NCBI GenBank assembly: GCA_903911165.1
Contig: CAIWCQ010000116.1
Coordinates: 1 to 11,678 of the forward strand
DNA: 11,678 nucleotides
Reading direction: 5' to 3'
Source: an uncultured Actinomycetes bacterium
GTDB taxonomy: Bacteria > Actinomycetota > Actinomycetes > Mycobacteriales > Mycobacteriaceae
The notes under the pieces were generated by a model. That model was not told the origin of the DNA. It searched no databases and worked only from the letters and a program-made list of their open reading frames with translations. The position numbers and the translations under genes are program-made. Position 1 is the first letter of the stretch; every line of letters starts with the position of its first letter. Below are positions 1 through 8,500 of this stretch, in pieces.

Positions 1-1
1 T

Positions 2-1003
2 GTCGCCTCCACCACCGAACTCGTCGTTCAGATGGGATCGCGGATGCAGCGGCCGATCTGGCGCAAGGCGCTGCTGGAGAACGGTCTGGCCGAGGACGAG
101 GCGGATGAGATCTGTCGCGATATCGCCGATCACTACCCGGTGTGGCAGGAGAGCACCTTCCCCGGCCTGCTCGGCAATGTCGTGGCCGGACGTGTCGCCA
201 ACCGCCTCAACCTCGGCGGCAGCAACTTCGTCGTCGACGCCGCGTGTGCCAGTTCGCTGTCGGCACTGCAGTCCGCACTGCACCGGTTGTATCTGAACGA
301 ATCCGATCTGGTGCTGACCGGCGGCGTGGACGCACTCAACGACGTGATGATGTACATGTGCTTTTCCAAGACGCCGGCGTTCTCGGCGACGGGTGACTGC
401 CGGCCGTTCTCCGACGCCGCCGACGGCACCATCATCGGCGAGGGCGTGGGCATGCTGGCGCTCAAGCGCCTCAGCGACGCCGAGCGTGACGGTGATCCGA
501 TCCACGCGGTGATCCGCGGCATCGGCTCCTCCTCCGACGGCCGCGCCTCCAGCGTCTACGCACCGCGCTCCGAAGGTCAGGCCAAGGCACTGCGCCGCGC
601 CTACGAACGAGCCGGCTACGCACCATCGACCGTCGAACTGCTCGAGGCGCACGGCACCGCGACCAAGGCCGGCGACGTAGCGGAGTTCGCCGGACTCAAG
701 CTGGTGTTCAACGACGACTCGACCCGCTGCGCACTGGGTTCGGTGAAGTCCCAGATCGGCCACACCAAGGCGGCCGCTGGCGCTGCAGGTCTCATCAAAG
801 CCGTTCTGGCCCTGCAGCATTCAACGCTGCCCGGCACTTTGAAGGTGGACCGGCCGAACCCGGCGATGGAGATGGCTGACACCCCCTTCTACGTCAACGC
901 CCAGACCCGCCCGTGGGTGCGCCCCGGCGATCAGCCGCGCCGCGCCGCGGTCAGCTCATTCGGTTTCGGCGGCAGCAACTTCCACGTGACGCTGGAGGAG
1001 TAC
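2..1003 (+). other. Ketosynthase domain (N-terminal part outside the window)
   Basis: This is the condensing domain of the PfaA-like protein. Three signatures are intact: DAACASS with the nucleophilic Cys codon at 245-247, EAHGTATKAGD with His at 650-652, and KSQIGHTKAAAG with His at 761-763. The closing FGFGGSN motif lies near 959-979. A complete KS would start well over a hundred residues before the Cys; only about 80 are visible here. The domain looks catalytically competent. Confidence 0.93.
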
Positions 1004-4000
1004 CGCGGGAAGCAGCGCGCCAAGCGCCTGCGCGCCCTGCCGACCGAACTCGTGGCGCTCAGCGCGGCCTCCGCCGCCGACCTGGAGAAGCGGGCCGCCG
1101 AGATCCTTGCCGCGGCACGCTCCGGCGAAAGCCTGTCTCGCATCGCCTTCGAATCCGCGCGCGACTTCGACGCATCGCAGCCCGCCCGCGCGGGTCTGGT
1201 CGCAGCGGACACCGCCGCGCTGGAGACACTCGCCGAACGGTTGCGCGGCGCGCTCGCCGACGGCACCGCGGAGGGCCTCACCGATCCCAATATCGCCATC
1301 GGCATCGGCCCGGCCCGCGACGGCAAGACGGCCTTCCTCTTCCCCGGCCAGGGCAGCCAGTACGTCGGGATGGGTGCCGACCTCGCACTCGCCTTCCCCG
1401 GCGCACTCGCGGTGTGGGACGCCATCGACGGTGATCTCGCCGACCTGCACCGGGTGGTGTTCCCAGAACCGGCGTTCGACCCCGCTTCGGAAGATGCGCA
1501 GCGGACCACGCTCACCGCGATGCACAACGCCCAACCGGCCATCGCCGCCACCAGCCTCGCCCAACTGGCGCTGCTGGAGGTTCTGGGCGTGCGGGCCGAT
1601 GCCGCCGCGGGCCACAGCTTCGGCGAGGTCAGCGCGCTGGCAGCCGCGGGCGTCCTGCCGACTCACCGACTCGTCGACACCGCACGCATGCGCGGCATGC
1701 TGATGGCCGAAGCCGGCCAGGGTCAGGATGGCGCGATGCTGGCGGTCACCGCCAGTGCCGAGGACGTTCGGGGAATGCTCGACACCGAACCGCAGCGGGC
1801 CGCCGCGTTGGTGATCGCTAACGACAACGCACCTCGCCAGGTGGTGCTGGCCGGACATGAGGCCGACATCGCGTGGGCCGCGACCGCCGCGAAGTCGGCG
1901 GGGTGGACGGCGGTGCGACTGCCGGTCGCCTCGGCGTTCCACTCGTCGATCGTGGCCGCGAGTTCGGCGCCGCTGACTGAGTACCTGACGAAGATCGAAT
2001 TCGGGCAGCCGCGCTTCCCGGTGTATGCGAACGTGACCACCCAACCGTACGGCGACGATATCGCGGCTCAACTCGGCGATCAGGTGCGTCAGCCGGTGCG
2101 GTTCCGCGAGATGATCGAGGCGATGGCCCGCGACGGGGTCACCCGGTTCATCGAGGTCGGGCCAAGCCGGGTTCTGACCAAACTCGTTGGCCAGATTCTC
2201 GAGACGACACCGCATTCCGCTGTGGCCCTTGATGATCCGAAGGCCGAGGCGACGCGCGGCTGGCATCGCGGGCTCGCGGCCCTGGCTGCCGACGGCGTCG
2301 CGCTGGATCTCGTTGCGCTCTACGACCACTTCGAGGAACCGGAACAGCACGTCCCGGCGCCCGCGCATGCCGTGCTGGTGGGCGGGGCCAATGTCGGCAA
2401 GCCCTATCCGCGGGCGAACGGGAACAACACCATCACGCCCAAACGAGTCAGGGTTCCTGCAACTAGTGCGCCCATCGCACCGCCCAGTACAAACAGTGCA
2501 CCGACGCCCGCCGTCCCACGGCCAGAGGAGCCCACCGTGAATCTCCCGCGCAACGGCGCGCAGTCGCATGCCGCCGACATGCCGTCCCCAGTCACGCCGG
2601 CTGCCATAGCGCCGCAGGCCGAGCACTGGGCTCCTGTCGAAGCAGCGCCGCTGTCCGCTGACGCGTGGAGCGTTATCGACCGCATCCAACAGGAGACGGC
2701 GAAACAGCACGAGCGCTATCTGGACGTGGTGACGCATAGCCATCAGGCATTCCTGGAGACGGCAGCACAGATGATGGCCGAGATCGTCGGCGATCACTCG
2801 GCCGCCCCGCAGGCCCTCCGGCCGGTGGTCCAGGCTCAGCTGGCGGCACCCGCGGCGCCGCGTGCGCTGCCGCAACCGGTCGCCGCGCCGGTCGCCGCAC
2901 CTCCGCCAGTTGTCGTACCGCAGGCCGCCCCCGCGCCGGCACCTGCCGCCGCACCGGCATCGGCACCAGCGCCCGCCACCGCACCGGCCGTGCCGTCGAT
3001 CTCGGCCGCCGACGTGGTCCTGGCGATCGTGTCGGAGAAAACCGGCTACCCCGCCGACATGCTCGGCCTGAGCATGGAAATGGAATCCGAACTCGGCATC
3101 GACTCCATCAAACAAGTAGAAATCCTCGCCGCACTCCAAACCCACTTCCCCGGCGCACCCGAAGTCCCCGCCTCCGAACTCGCCCGCCTACGCACCCTGC
3201 AGGACGTCGTCGACTCCATCGCGGGACTCGGATCCGATGACAGCCCCGGCGATGCTGCGGGAGTTGACCATTCGGCTGCATCAGGTTCCGGCGCATCCGG
3301 TTCGGGCAACTCAGGCTCGGCCGCATCCGGTTCGGCCGCACCCGGTTCACCGTCGGCCGGCCTGGTCTCCACCGAGGCGACATTTAGCGAAGTTCCGCCG
3401 AGCGGTCTGACGATGGCGGGCCTTCGCGACGGCGAGGTCCTCATCACCCGCGAGGACCCGGCCTTCGCTGACGATCTCGAACGCGTGATGACCTCGCACG
3501 GAATCAAGGCCCGCGCCGTCGACGATGTCCCGGCCGAAGCCTCCGCCGTGATCTCGCTGGCCGCATTGGCGCCGGTCCGCACGCCGCAGGACTGCGTCGA
3601 CATGCATGTGCGGGCTTTCCACGCGGCGCGCAGTGTGGCCAAGAGCAGTTCGCGGTCGCGACTGCTGGTCGCCGTGCAGTCGACGGGTGCACGCTTCGCC
3701 GGTGCGGACGTCCCGGTGGGTGTGGCCAGCCTGGTCAAGACCGCCGCATGGGAGTGGCCCAACGCCTCGGTGCGGGCCATCGACCTCGAAACCTTGGACG
3801 CGACCCGACTGACGCAGGAGTTGCTCGCCGGCGGCAGCGGTATCGAGGTCGCGTTGCGCGACGATGGCACCCGTCTGGTTCTCGCCGACACTGCAGTATC
3901 TGGCACAGCGTCCGACACGATCAGCGTTACCCCGGGTGGTGTCGTCGTCGTCACCGGCGGTGCCCGCGGTGTGACGGCAGGCTCGGCCCTGGCGCTCGCG

Positions 4001-5560
4001 GCCCGGCACGGACTGCGGCTGGCGCTGCTGGGCCGGACCCCACTCAGCGCTGCAACACCGGATGAACCGTCCGGCACCACGACCGCCGAGATCGCCACCG
4101 CGCTGGTGGCATCGGCCAAGGCCCGCGGTGAGTCGATCACCTTGCCGCAGGCTCGGGCGGCGGCGGACAGCCTGCTCGCTCAGCGTGAGGTGCGTGCCAC
4201 CCTCGCGAAGGCCGAACAGCAGGGCACCGCCGCGCGATACTTCCCCGCCGATATCAACAACGGCGCCGAACTACGCGCAGTGCTTGACGAGGTGCGTCAG
4301 ACCTTCGGGCCGATAGTCGGTGTCGTGCACGGTGCCGGCGTACTCGCGGACAAACGTCTCGAAGATCTCGACGACGAGCAGTTCGTCAAGGTGTTCAGCA
4401 CGAAAGTCGTTGGCGCCGAGGCGCTGCTGGACGCGACAGCCTCCGACGATCTGCGGTTCATCTCACTGTTCTCCTCCATCGCGGCGCGGGCCGGCAATCC
4501 CGGACAGGCCGCGTACGCCGCCGCCAACGCTGTGCTGGAGTCCATCGCGGCGCGCGAGTCCGCCCGTCGCGGGGCCGACTGCGGGGTGCGCGCGTTCGGT
4601 TGGGGCCCGTGGGACGGCGGCATGGTCGATGCGACGCTCAAGAGTCGGTTCGCTGAGGCCGGTGTGGGTGTCATCGGGTTGGACGAGGGTGCGCGGTTCT
4701 TCGCCGAGCACGCGCTGGCCCGTTCCGGCGCCTCAGCGATCGTCGTCGCCGCACCTGCCGAACACCGCATGCGGGCGGCCCGCCTGGAATGGGACGTCTC
4801 TACCGAGACTCTGCCGGTACTCGCCGATCATCAGGTCCGCGGCCGGGTCGTGGTGCCGGTGGTCATCGTGCTCGACGCGATGCTGCGAGCGGTGCGCCCA
4901 CTGGTGCCGACCGCTGCCACCGTGGTCCGCGATTTCCAGGTGCTCTCCGGCGTGGTGTTCGACGAGACCGAAATTCAATCCCTGACCATCGATCTCGAAC
5001 CGGCGGGCTCGTCCTACATCGTCAGCGTCGAGGACTTTCAGGGCCGCAAGCGCTACCGCGCCGTCATCGACGTCAACGCCGCCGACACCTCTGCCGCGGG
5101 TGGCCTGGTTCCGCAGATCTCGGGGTCGGCCTGGCCGATCAGCGTCGACGACGCCTACACCGGTCCGCTGTTCCACGGCCGGAGTTTCGCCGCCATCGAA
5201 GCGCTCGACGTCCTCGGCTCCGCCGGGTGCACCGCGCGCCTGCGGGGTCTGCGCGAACTCGGCTGGCCCGACGACGCCTGGGCCATCGATCCGGTCATCG
5301 TCGACGGCGGGCTGCAGTTGGCCATCCTGTGGGCCAATGCGAACGGCCTACCGCTGGTGCTGCCGCAGCGGATCGGACGCGTAGTGCTGCACCGGCCGTT
5401 CGGCGACGACGTCCTGCGCTGCCGCCTCGCCGCGCATCCGGTCAGCGACAAACGCGTCGACTACGACATCGCCTTCGAGACCACCGACGGCACGCTCGTC
5501 GCGGAGCTTTCCGGCGTGGAGTTCTATGTCGCGGGTTCGGGTGCGGATTCGCCGGCGTGA
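2..5560 (+). CDS. pfaA: PfaA-like iterative PKS/PUFA-synthase subunit, KS-AT-ACP-KR-DH (5'-truncated)
   Basis: Large multifunctional synthase that should extend an acyl chain with malonyl units on its own ACP and reduce the beta-keto group. The frame is open from the first full codon, so the true start and the N-terminal half of the KS lie upstream; the ATG at 32 is internal. Residues counted from that ATG: KS with DAACASS Cys72, HGTAT His207 and GHT His244; malonyl-type AT with GHSFGE Ser529, Arg554 and AFHS His637; Ala/Pro-rich linker; one ACP with phosphopantetheine Ser1025 in LGIDSIKQ; Gly/Ser linker; KR with TGGARG and the K1458-S1482-Y1495-N1499 set; C-terminal PKS-type DH with His1600 and D1758-x3-Q1762. 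Domain order and the ACP motif match PfaA-family subunits. Enediyne PKSs share a similar order, but the PfaC-like neighbour argues against that. It overlaps the next gene by four bases. The single ACP is atypical. Product unknown. Confidence 0.93.
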   Translation, partial: VASTTELVVQMGSRMQRPIWRKALLENGLAEDEADEICRDIADHYPVWQESTFPGLLGNVVAGRVANRLNLGGSNFVVDAACASSLSALQSALHRLYLNESDLVLTGGVDALNDVMMYMCFSKTPAFSATGDCRPFSDAADGTIIGEGVGMLALKRLSDAERDGDPIHAVIRGIGSSSDGRASSVYAPRSEGQAKALRRAYERAGYAPSTVELLEAHGTATKAGDVAEFAGLKLVFNDDSTRCALGSVKSQIGHTKAAAGAAGLIKAVLALQHSTLPGTLKVDRPNPAMEMADTPFYVNAQTRPWVRPGDQPRRAAVSSFGFGGSNFHVTLEEYRGKQRAKRLRALPTELVALSAASAADLEKRAAEILAAARSGESLSRIAFESARDFDASQPARAGLVAADTAALETLAERLRGALADGTAEGLTDPNIAIGIGPARDGKTAFLFPGQGSQYVGMGADLALAFPGALAVWDAIDGDLADLHRVVFPEPAFDPASEDAQRTTLTAMHNAQPAIAATSLAQLALLEVLGVRADAAAGHSFGEVSALAAAGVLPTHRLVDTARMRGMLMAEAGQGQDGAMLAVTASAEDVRGMLDTEPQRAAALVIANDNAPRQVVLAGHEADIAWAATAAKSAGWTAVRLPVASAFHSSIVAASSAPLTEYLTKIEFGQPRFPVYANVTTQPYGDDIAAQLGDQVRQPVRFREMIEAMARDGVTRFIEVGPSRVLTKLVGQILETTPHSAVALDDPKAEATRGWHRGLAALAADGVALDLVALYDHFEEPEQHVPAPAHAVLVGGANVGKPYPRANGNNTITPKRVRVPATSAPIAPPSTNSAPTPAVPRPEEPTVNLPRNGAQSHAADMPSPVTPAAIAPQAEHWAPVEAAPLSADAWSVIDRIQQETAKQHERYLDVVTHSHQAFLETAAQMMAEIVGDHSAAPQALRPVVQAQLAAPAAPRALPQPVAAPVAAPPPVVVPQAAPAPAPAAAPASAPAPATAPAVPSISAADVVLAIVSEKTGYPADMLGLSMEMESELGIDSIKQVEILAALQTHFPGAPEVPASELARLRTLQDVVDSIAGLGSDDSPGDAAGVDHSAASGSGASGSGNSGSAASGSAAPGSPSAGLVSTEATFSEVPPSGLTMAGLRDGEVLITREDPAFADDLERVMTSHGIKARAVDDVPAEASAVISLAALAPVRTPQDCVDMHVRAFHAARSVAKSSSRSRLLVAVQSTGARFAGADVPVGVASLVKTAAWEWPNASVRAIDLETLDATRLTQELLAGGSGIEVALRDDGTRLVLADTAVSGTASDTISVTPGGVVVVTGGARGVTAGSALALAARHGLRLALLGRTPLSAATPDEPSGTTTAEIATALVASAKARGESITLPQARAAADSLLAQREVRATLAKAEQQGTAARYFPADINNGAELRAVLDEVRQTFGPIVGVVHGAGVLADKRLEDLDDEQFVKVFSTKVVGAEALLDATASDDLRFISLFSSIAARAGNPGQAAYAAANAVLESIAARESARRGADCGVRAFGWGPWDGGMVDATLKSRFAEAGVGVIGLDEGARFFAEHALARSGASAIVVAAPAEHRMRAARLEWDVSTETLPVLADHQVRGRVVVPVVIVLDAMLRAVRPLVPTAATVVRDFQVLSGVVFDETEIQSLTIDLEPAGSSYIVSVEDFQGRKRYRAVIDVNAADTSAAGGLVPQISGSAWPISVDDAYTGPLFHGRSFAAIEALDVLGSAGCTARLRGLRELGWPDDAWAIDPVIVDGGLQLAILWANANGLPLVLPQRIGRVVLHRPFGDDVLRCRLAAHPVSDKRVDYDIAFETTDGTLVAELSGVEFYVAGSGADSPA
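1325..2233 (+). other. Malonyl-type acyltransferase domain of the PfaA-like protein
   Basis: It opens with the FLFPGQGSQYVGMG motif and has GHSFGE with nucleophile Ser (codon 1616-1618). An Arg sits 25 residues later (1691-1693), the spacing of the carboxylate-binding Arg of malonyl transferases such as FabD. The catalytic His is in AFHS (1940-1942). These residues support malonyl-CoA loading of the ACP. The closing FIEVGP motif lies near 2150. Confidence 0.9.
2654..2790 (+). other. Helical segment with paired H-x2-Y/F-L motif before the ACP
   Basis: A short charged, probably helical block sits between two Ala/Pro-rich linkers. It contains HERYL followed, His to His 11 residues apart, by HQAFL. 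The PfaC-like subunit has the same spacing in its own inter-linker helix. A docking or dimerisation role is inference; no function is visible in the residues. Confidence 0.55.
3005..3229 (+). other. Acyl carrier protein domain (only one copy)
   Basis: A single ACP of about 75 residues contains ELGIDSIKQVEIL, the PfaA-family form of the phosphopantetheine site, with Ser at 3104-3106. Reading the rest of the protein finds no second DSIK/DSL motif, whereas classical EPA/DHA synthases carry several tandem ACPs. The domain is flanked by an Ala/Pro linker on the 5' side and a Gly/Ser linker on the 3' side. Its codons differ from the surroundings, with more AAA, CAA, GAA, GTA and CTA and very little G. 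Confidence 0.94.
3272..3361 (+). repeat. Degenerate Gly/Ser/Ala-coding repeat (flexible linker)
   Basis: Imperfect short direct repeats of the type gcatccggttcgg encode an SGSGASGSGNSGSAASGSA-like stretch between the ACP and the KR. It is low-complexity and in frame, and it acts most plausibly as a flexible tether letting the ACP swing between domains. Such tracts change length easily by slippage. Confidence 0.75.
3410..4790 (+). other. Ketoreductase region (structural plus catalytic part)
   Basis: About 3410-3925 looks like a degenerate Rossmann-like structural half. From about 3935 the catalytic half has TGGARGV for NADPH binding. Lys at 4403-4405, Ser at 4475-4477, Tyr at 4514-4516 and Asn at 4526-4528 are spaced 24, 13 and 4 residues apart, the usual PKS KR pattern. 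A long insertion between the LLGR strand and HGAGV (about 4040-4310) is a PfaA-family trait. The domain looks active. Confidence 0.88.
4795..5557 (+). other. C-terminal PKS-type dehydratase (double hot-dog) domain
   Basis: LADHQVRGRVVVP resembles the N-terminal His motif of PKS dehydratases (His codon 4829-4831). PLFHGRSF and DPVIVDGGLQ supply the second half, with Asp at 5303-5305 and Gln four residues later. Both putative catalytic residues are therefore present. In the PUFA-synthase family this DH is distinct from the FabA-type DHs and is thought to form trans double bonds; its activity here is inferred. Confidence 0.75.
5557..5560 (+). other. GTGA stop/start overlap coupling the two genes
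   Basis: The TGA stop of the PfaA-like gene (5558-5560) overlaps the GTG start (5557-5559) of the next gene. No good Shine-Dalgarno sequence is visible in the preceding 20 bases, so translation of the second subunit is probably coupled by terminating ribosomes. The start is supported by the KS beginning a few residues later (EPVAIVGRS). Confidence 0.85.
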
Positions 5561-8500
5561 GCGGTTTCGAACCTGTCGCGATCGTCGGGCGCAGTTGCGT
5601 CCTGCCGGGTGCGGCCACGCCGGAGTCGCTGTTCGAGGCGACAATGGCCGGGCGATGTCTGCTCTCGGCCACGCCGCGCGATCACTGGCGCGGGGTAGAT
5701 CCGGCGACACTACTGGCCAGCGACAAACCCGGCCTGCGAGTCTCCTCGGCGACCGGCGGCTACATCGAGGACGCACTCGATCTCGGTGATATCGCCTCGC
5801 GGATAACCGGTCTCGCGCGTCTCGATCCGCTCGTCGGGTGGCTTGCGCATTGCGTGCGTCAGGCTCTGGGCGCGCCACATGCCGCGCCGCGGACGGGCCT
5901 GATCGTCGGCAACCTCTCCTACCCCAGCACCCTGGGCACCGCGTTCGTCGAAAGCATGTGGAACGGCCGCGACGATGTGGACCCGCGCAACCGGTTCTCC
6001 TCCGGGCTGCCGGTGCATCTGGTCGCCGAGGCGATGGGTATCACCGGGCCGGCGTTTGCGCTGGACGCGGCGTGCGCGTCATCGCTGTACGCGATCAAGC
6101 TCGCCTGCGACGCACTGCAGGACGGCGACGCCGACATGATGCTGGCCGGCGGAGTCAACGGATCCGATGACCTGTTCCTGCATCTGGGGTTCACGGCACT
6201 GCAGGCGCTGAGCCCGTCGGGCCGATCGCGCCCGTTCCACGCCGACGCCGACGGACTCGTTCCGTCTGCGGGGGCGGCACTGGTCGCGCTGAAACGCCTC
6301 GAGGACGCCGAACGCGCGGGAGATCACATCGTCGGGGTCATCATGGGCGTCGGGCTGTCCAACGACGGCCGGCAGAGCGGATTCCTGGCGCCCGCGGTGG
6401 CCGGCCAGACCCGGGCTATGAACGCGGCCCTGGAGCAGGCGGGCCTGGCGCCGTCGGATATCGACTACGTGGACTGCCACGCCACCGGTACCTCACTCGG
6501 GGATGCGACCGAACTCGAGAGCATCGTCGCCGCCTACGGCGAGGTGCCGCTGCGACTGGGTGCGCTCAAGGGCAATCTGGGCCACACCATCACCGTCTCC
6601 GGCGCGGCGAGCCTGGTCAATGTGCTCTCTGCTATGCAGGCGTCGACGACCCCACCGACGTTGTGCGACAGGCTGACTCCGGCGCTCGCGCAGACGCCCT
6701 TCACCGTCTCGACCACCGCCGCACCGTGGGACGGCGCCATCAAACGCGCGGCGGTGAGCAACTTCGGCTTCGGCGGGAACAACGCCCACCTGATCGTGAC
6801 GAACCACCAGCCCGGGAGCCGGCCCGCGGCGCGACGGACGCCGCCGTCGGGTGACATCGTCATCTGCGGCATGGGTGTGGTCACCGGCGATGCTCGTGAC
6901 GCGGGGTCGTTCCGTCGCCGCGCTCTCGGTCCGGCAGCGGACCCGCAACCGTTGGACACGGTGGAACTCGATCTCACCGGATTGGGCTTTCCGCCCATGG
7001 AACTCAAGGCCAGCCTCAGCCAGCAGACGGCGATGTTGGCCGCGGCGGGCCAGGCACTCGACGATGTCGACACCGACCCGGACCGCACCGGGGTGATCGT
7101 CGGCATGGGCTGCGACGCCACCATCGCGCGCCAGCGGTTGCGGGTGCAGCACGCCGACGACGATCAGTGGCTGGCCGCCAACGCCGAGGCCGCCCCGCGA
7201 CTAACCGCCGACGGCGTCGTCGGAACCATGCCGAACATCCCGGCCAACCGCATCCACGCCCAACGTGACTTCCGCGGGTTCGGCTTCACCGTCTCCAGCG
7301 AGGAACTCTCCGGGATCACCGCGCTGCGTATCGCCGCACGGGCCTTGCGTAGCGGCGAACTCGACGCCGCCGTCGTCGGCGCTGTCGACATGTGCTGCGA
7401 GGCCGCGCACCAGAGCGCAGCGGACGCCCTCGGTGCGGGCGGCGACGGGCCGCACGGCGACGCGGCGGTAGCGTTCGTCCTCAAGCGCCGCGCGGATGCC
7501 GAAGCCGCGGGCGAGGCGATTATCGCCGTCGTCGACGCCGATGCCGCTGCTGGACCGCCGGATCCGAATGTCGCGACGGACCGGTTCGGCCGTACGCATG
7601 CCGCGAGTGCCGCGCTTGAAATCGCCTCCCGCGCAATGGCTCTGCAGTCACGGGTCCGGGTGGATCAGGCCGGGGCGCAGCCGGCGCCGGGCGGCACCCG
7701 CGGGTCGGTGTGGCTGGACTCGCTCGGCGGACGCGCCGATGGCGTCACCCTGTCGGCGGGCAACGGAGCGCCGACGCCGGTGGCGCTGGGTGCCATTCCC
7801 GTCACTGAGCGCTATGCCGGAGCTGACCGCAGTGATCTGCTGGGCCGGATATCGCGGCGCGACCCGGGCGGTACCGGGCCGGTGCGGTGCGCCGTGGTGG
7901 CCGACAGCGAGTCCGCACTCGAGGCGCTTCGACGGTCAGTGGTGGATCGGCTGCAGCGCGGCGAGGTGCCCGCGGGCCCCGGCGTCGTGTTCGCCGATCA
8001 CCCGATCATCGGCGAGTTGGCGTTCACGTTCACTGGAGCGGCGGCGGCCTATGCCGGTGCCGGTCGGGACCTACTGCTGGCGTGGCCTGAAATCGGCGAC
8101 GCCCTCGCCGATCGGCTCTCCGGCGTCGGCGACCTCGCCGAGGCCATGTACGGCGCCGATGTCACCACGCTGGATCCGCGCACCCAACTCACCGGCTGCG
8201 CGGTGGTCTGTCAGTCGCACGCGGAGTTCTCCCGCACTGTTCTCGGCCTCGCACCGGAGGCGGCAATCGGCCTGTCCTCCGGTGAGACCAACTCCATGAT
8301 GGCGTTCGGGGTGTGGCGTGACCTCGAGCCGATGCTCGACGAGATCGAAGCGTCGGGCATGTATGGCGATCAGCTGACCGGTAAGTGCACGGTCGCGGCC
8401 GCGGACTGGGGTCTGGGCGATGACCAGCCGGCACCGTGGGAGTGCTGGCGGATCAATGCGCCGAGAGCGGCAATCGAAGCGGCGCTAGAGCGTGAACCGC

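Noticed and set aside
32..34. ATG at 32 as the start of the first gene
   Set aside because: The frame is open upstream to the window edge, and the KS would lack its N-terminal half, so this Met is internal.
956..3145. 729-codon open frame on the minus strand opposite the KS-AT-ACP region
   Set aside because: Its Arg/Gly/His-rich composition shows no recognisable domain, and it lies antisense to well-defined catalytic motifs. It is the usual shadow frame of a high-GC gene.
3272..3361. Short direct repeats as a CRISPR array or mobile-element end
   Set aside because: They are in-frame, degenerate Gly/Ser/Ala codons of a protein linker with no constant repeat or unique spacers.
2..5560. Enediyne PKS (PksE), which also has KS-AT-ACP-KR-DH order
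   Set aside because: The adjacent overlapping gene encodes KS-CLF-AT with FabA-type hot-dog units, which belongs to the PUFA-synthase architecture, and the C-terminus shows no phosphopantetheinyl transferase.
7496..8299. 267-codon plus-strand frame inside the PfaC-like gene
   Set aside because: Arg/Ser/Pro-rich alternative frame. The GTG-started frame is continuous here and carries the CLF and AT motifs.
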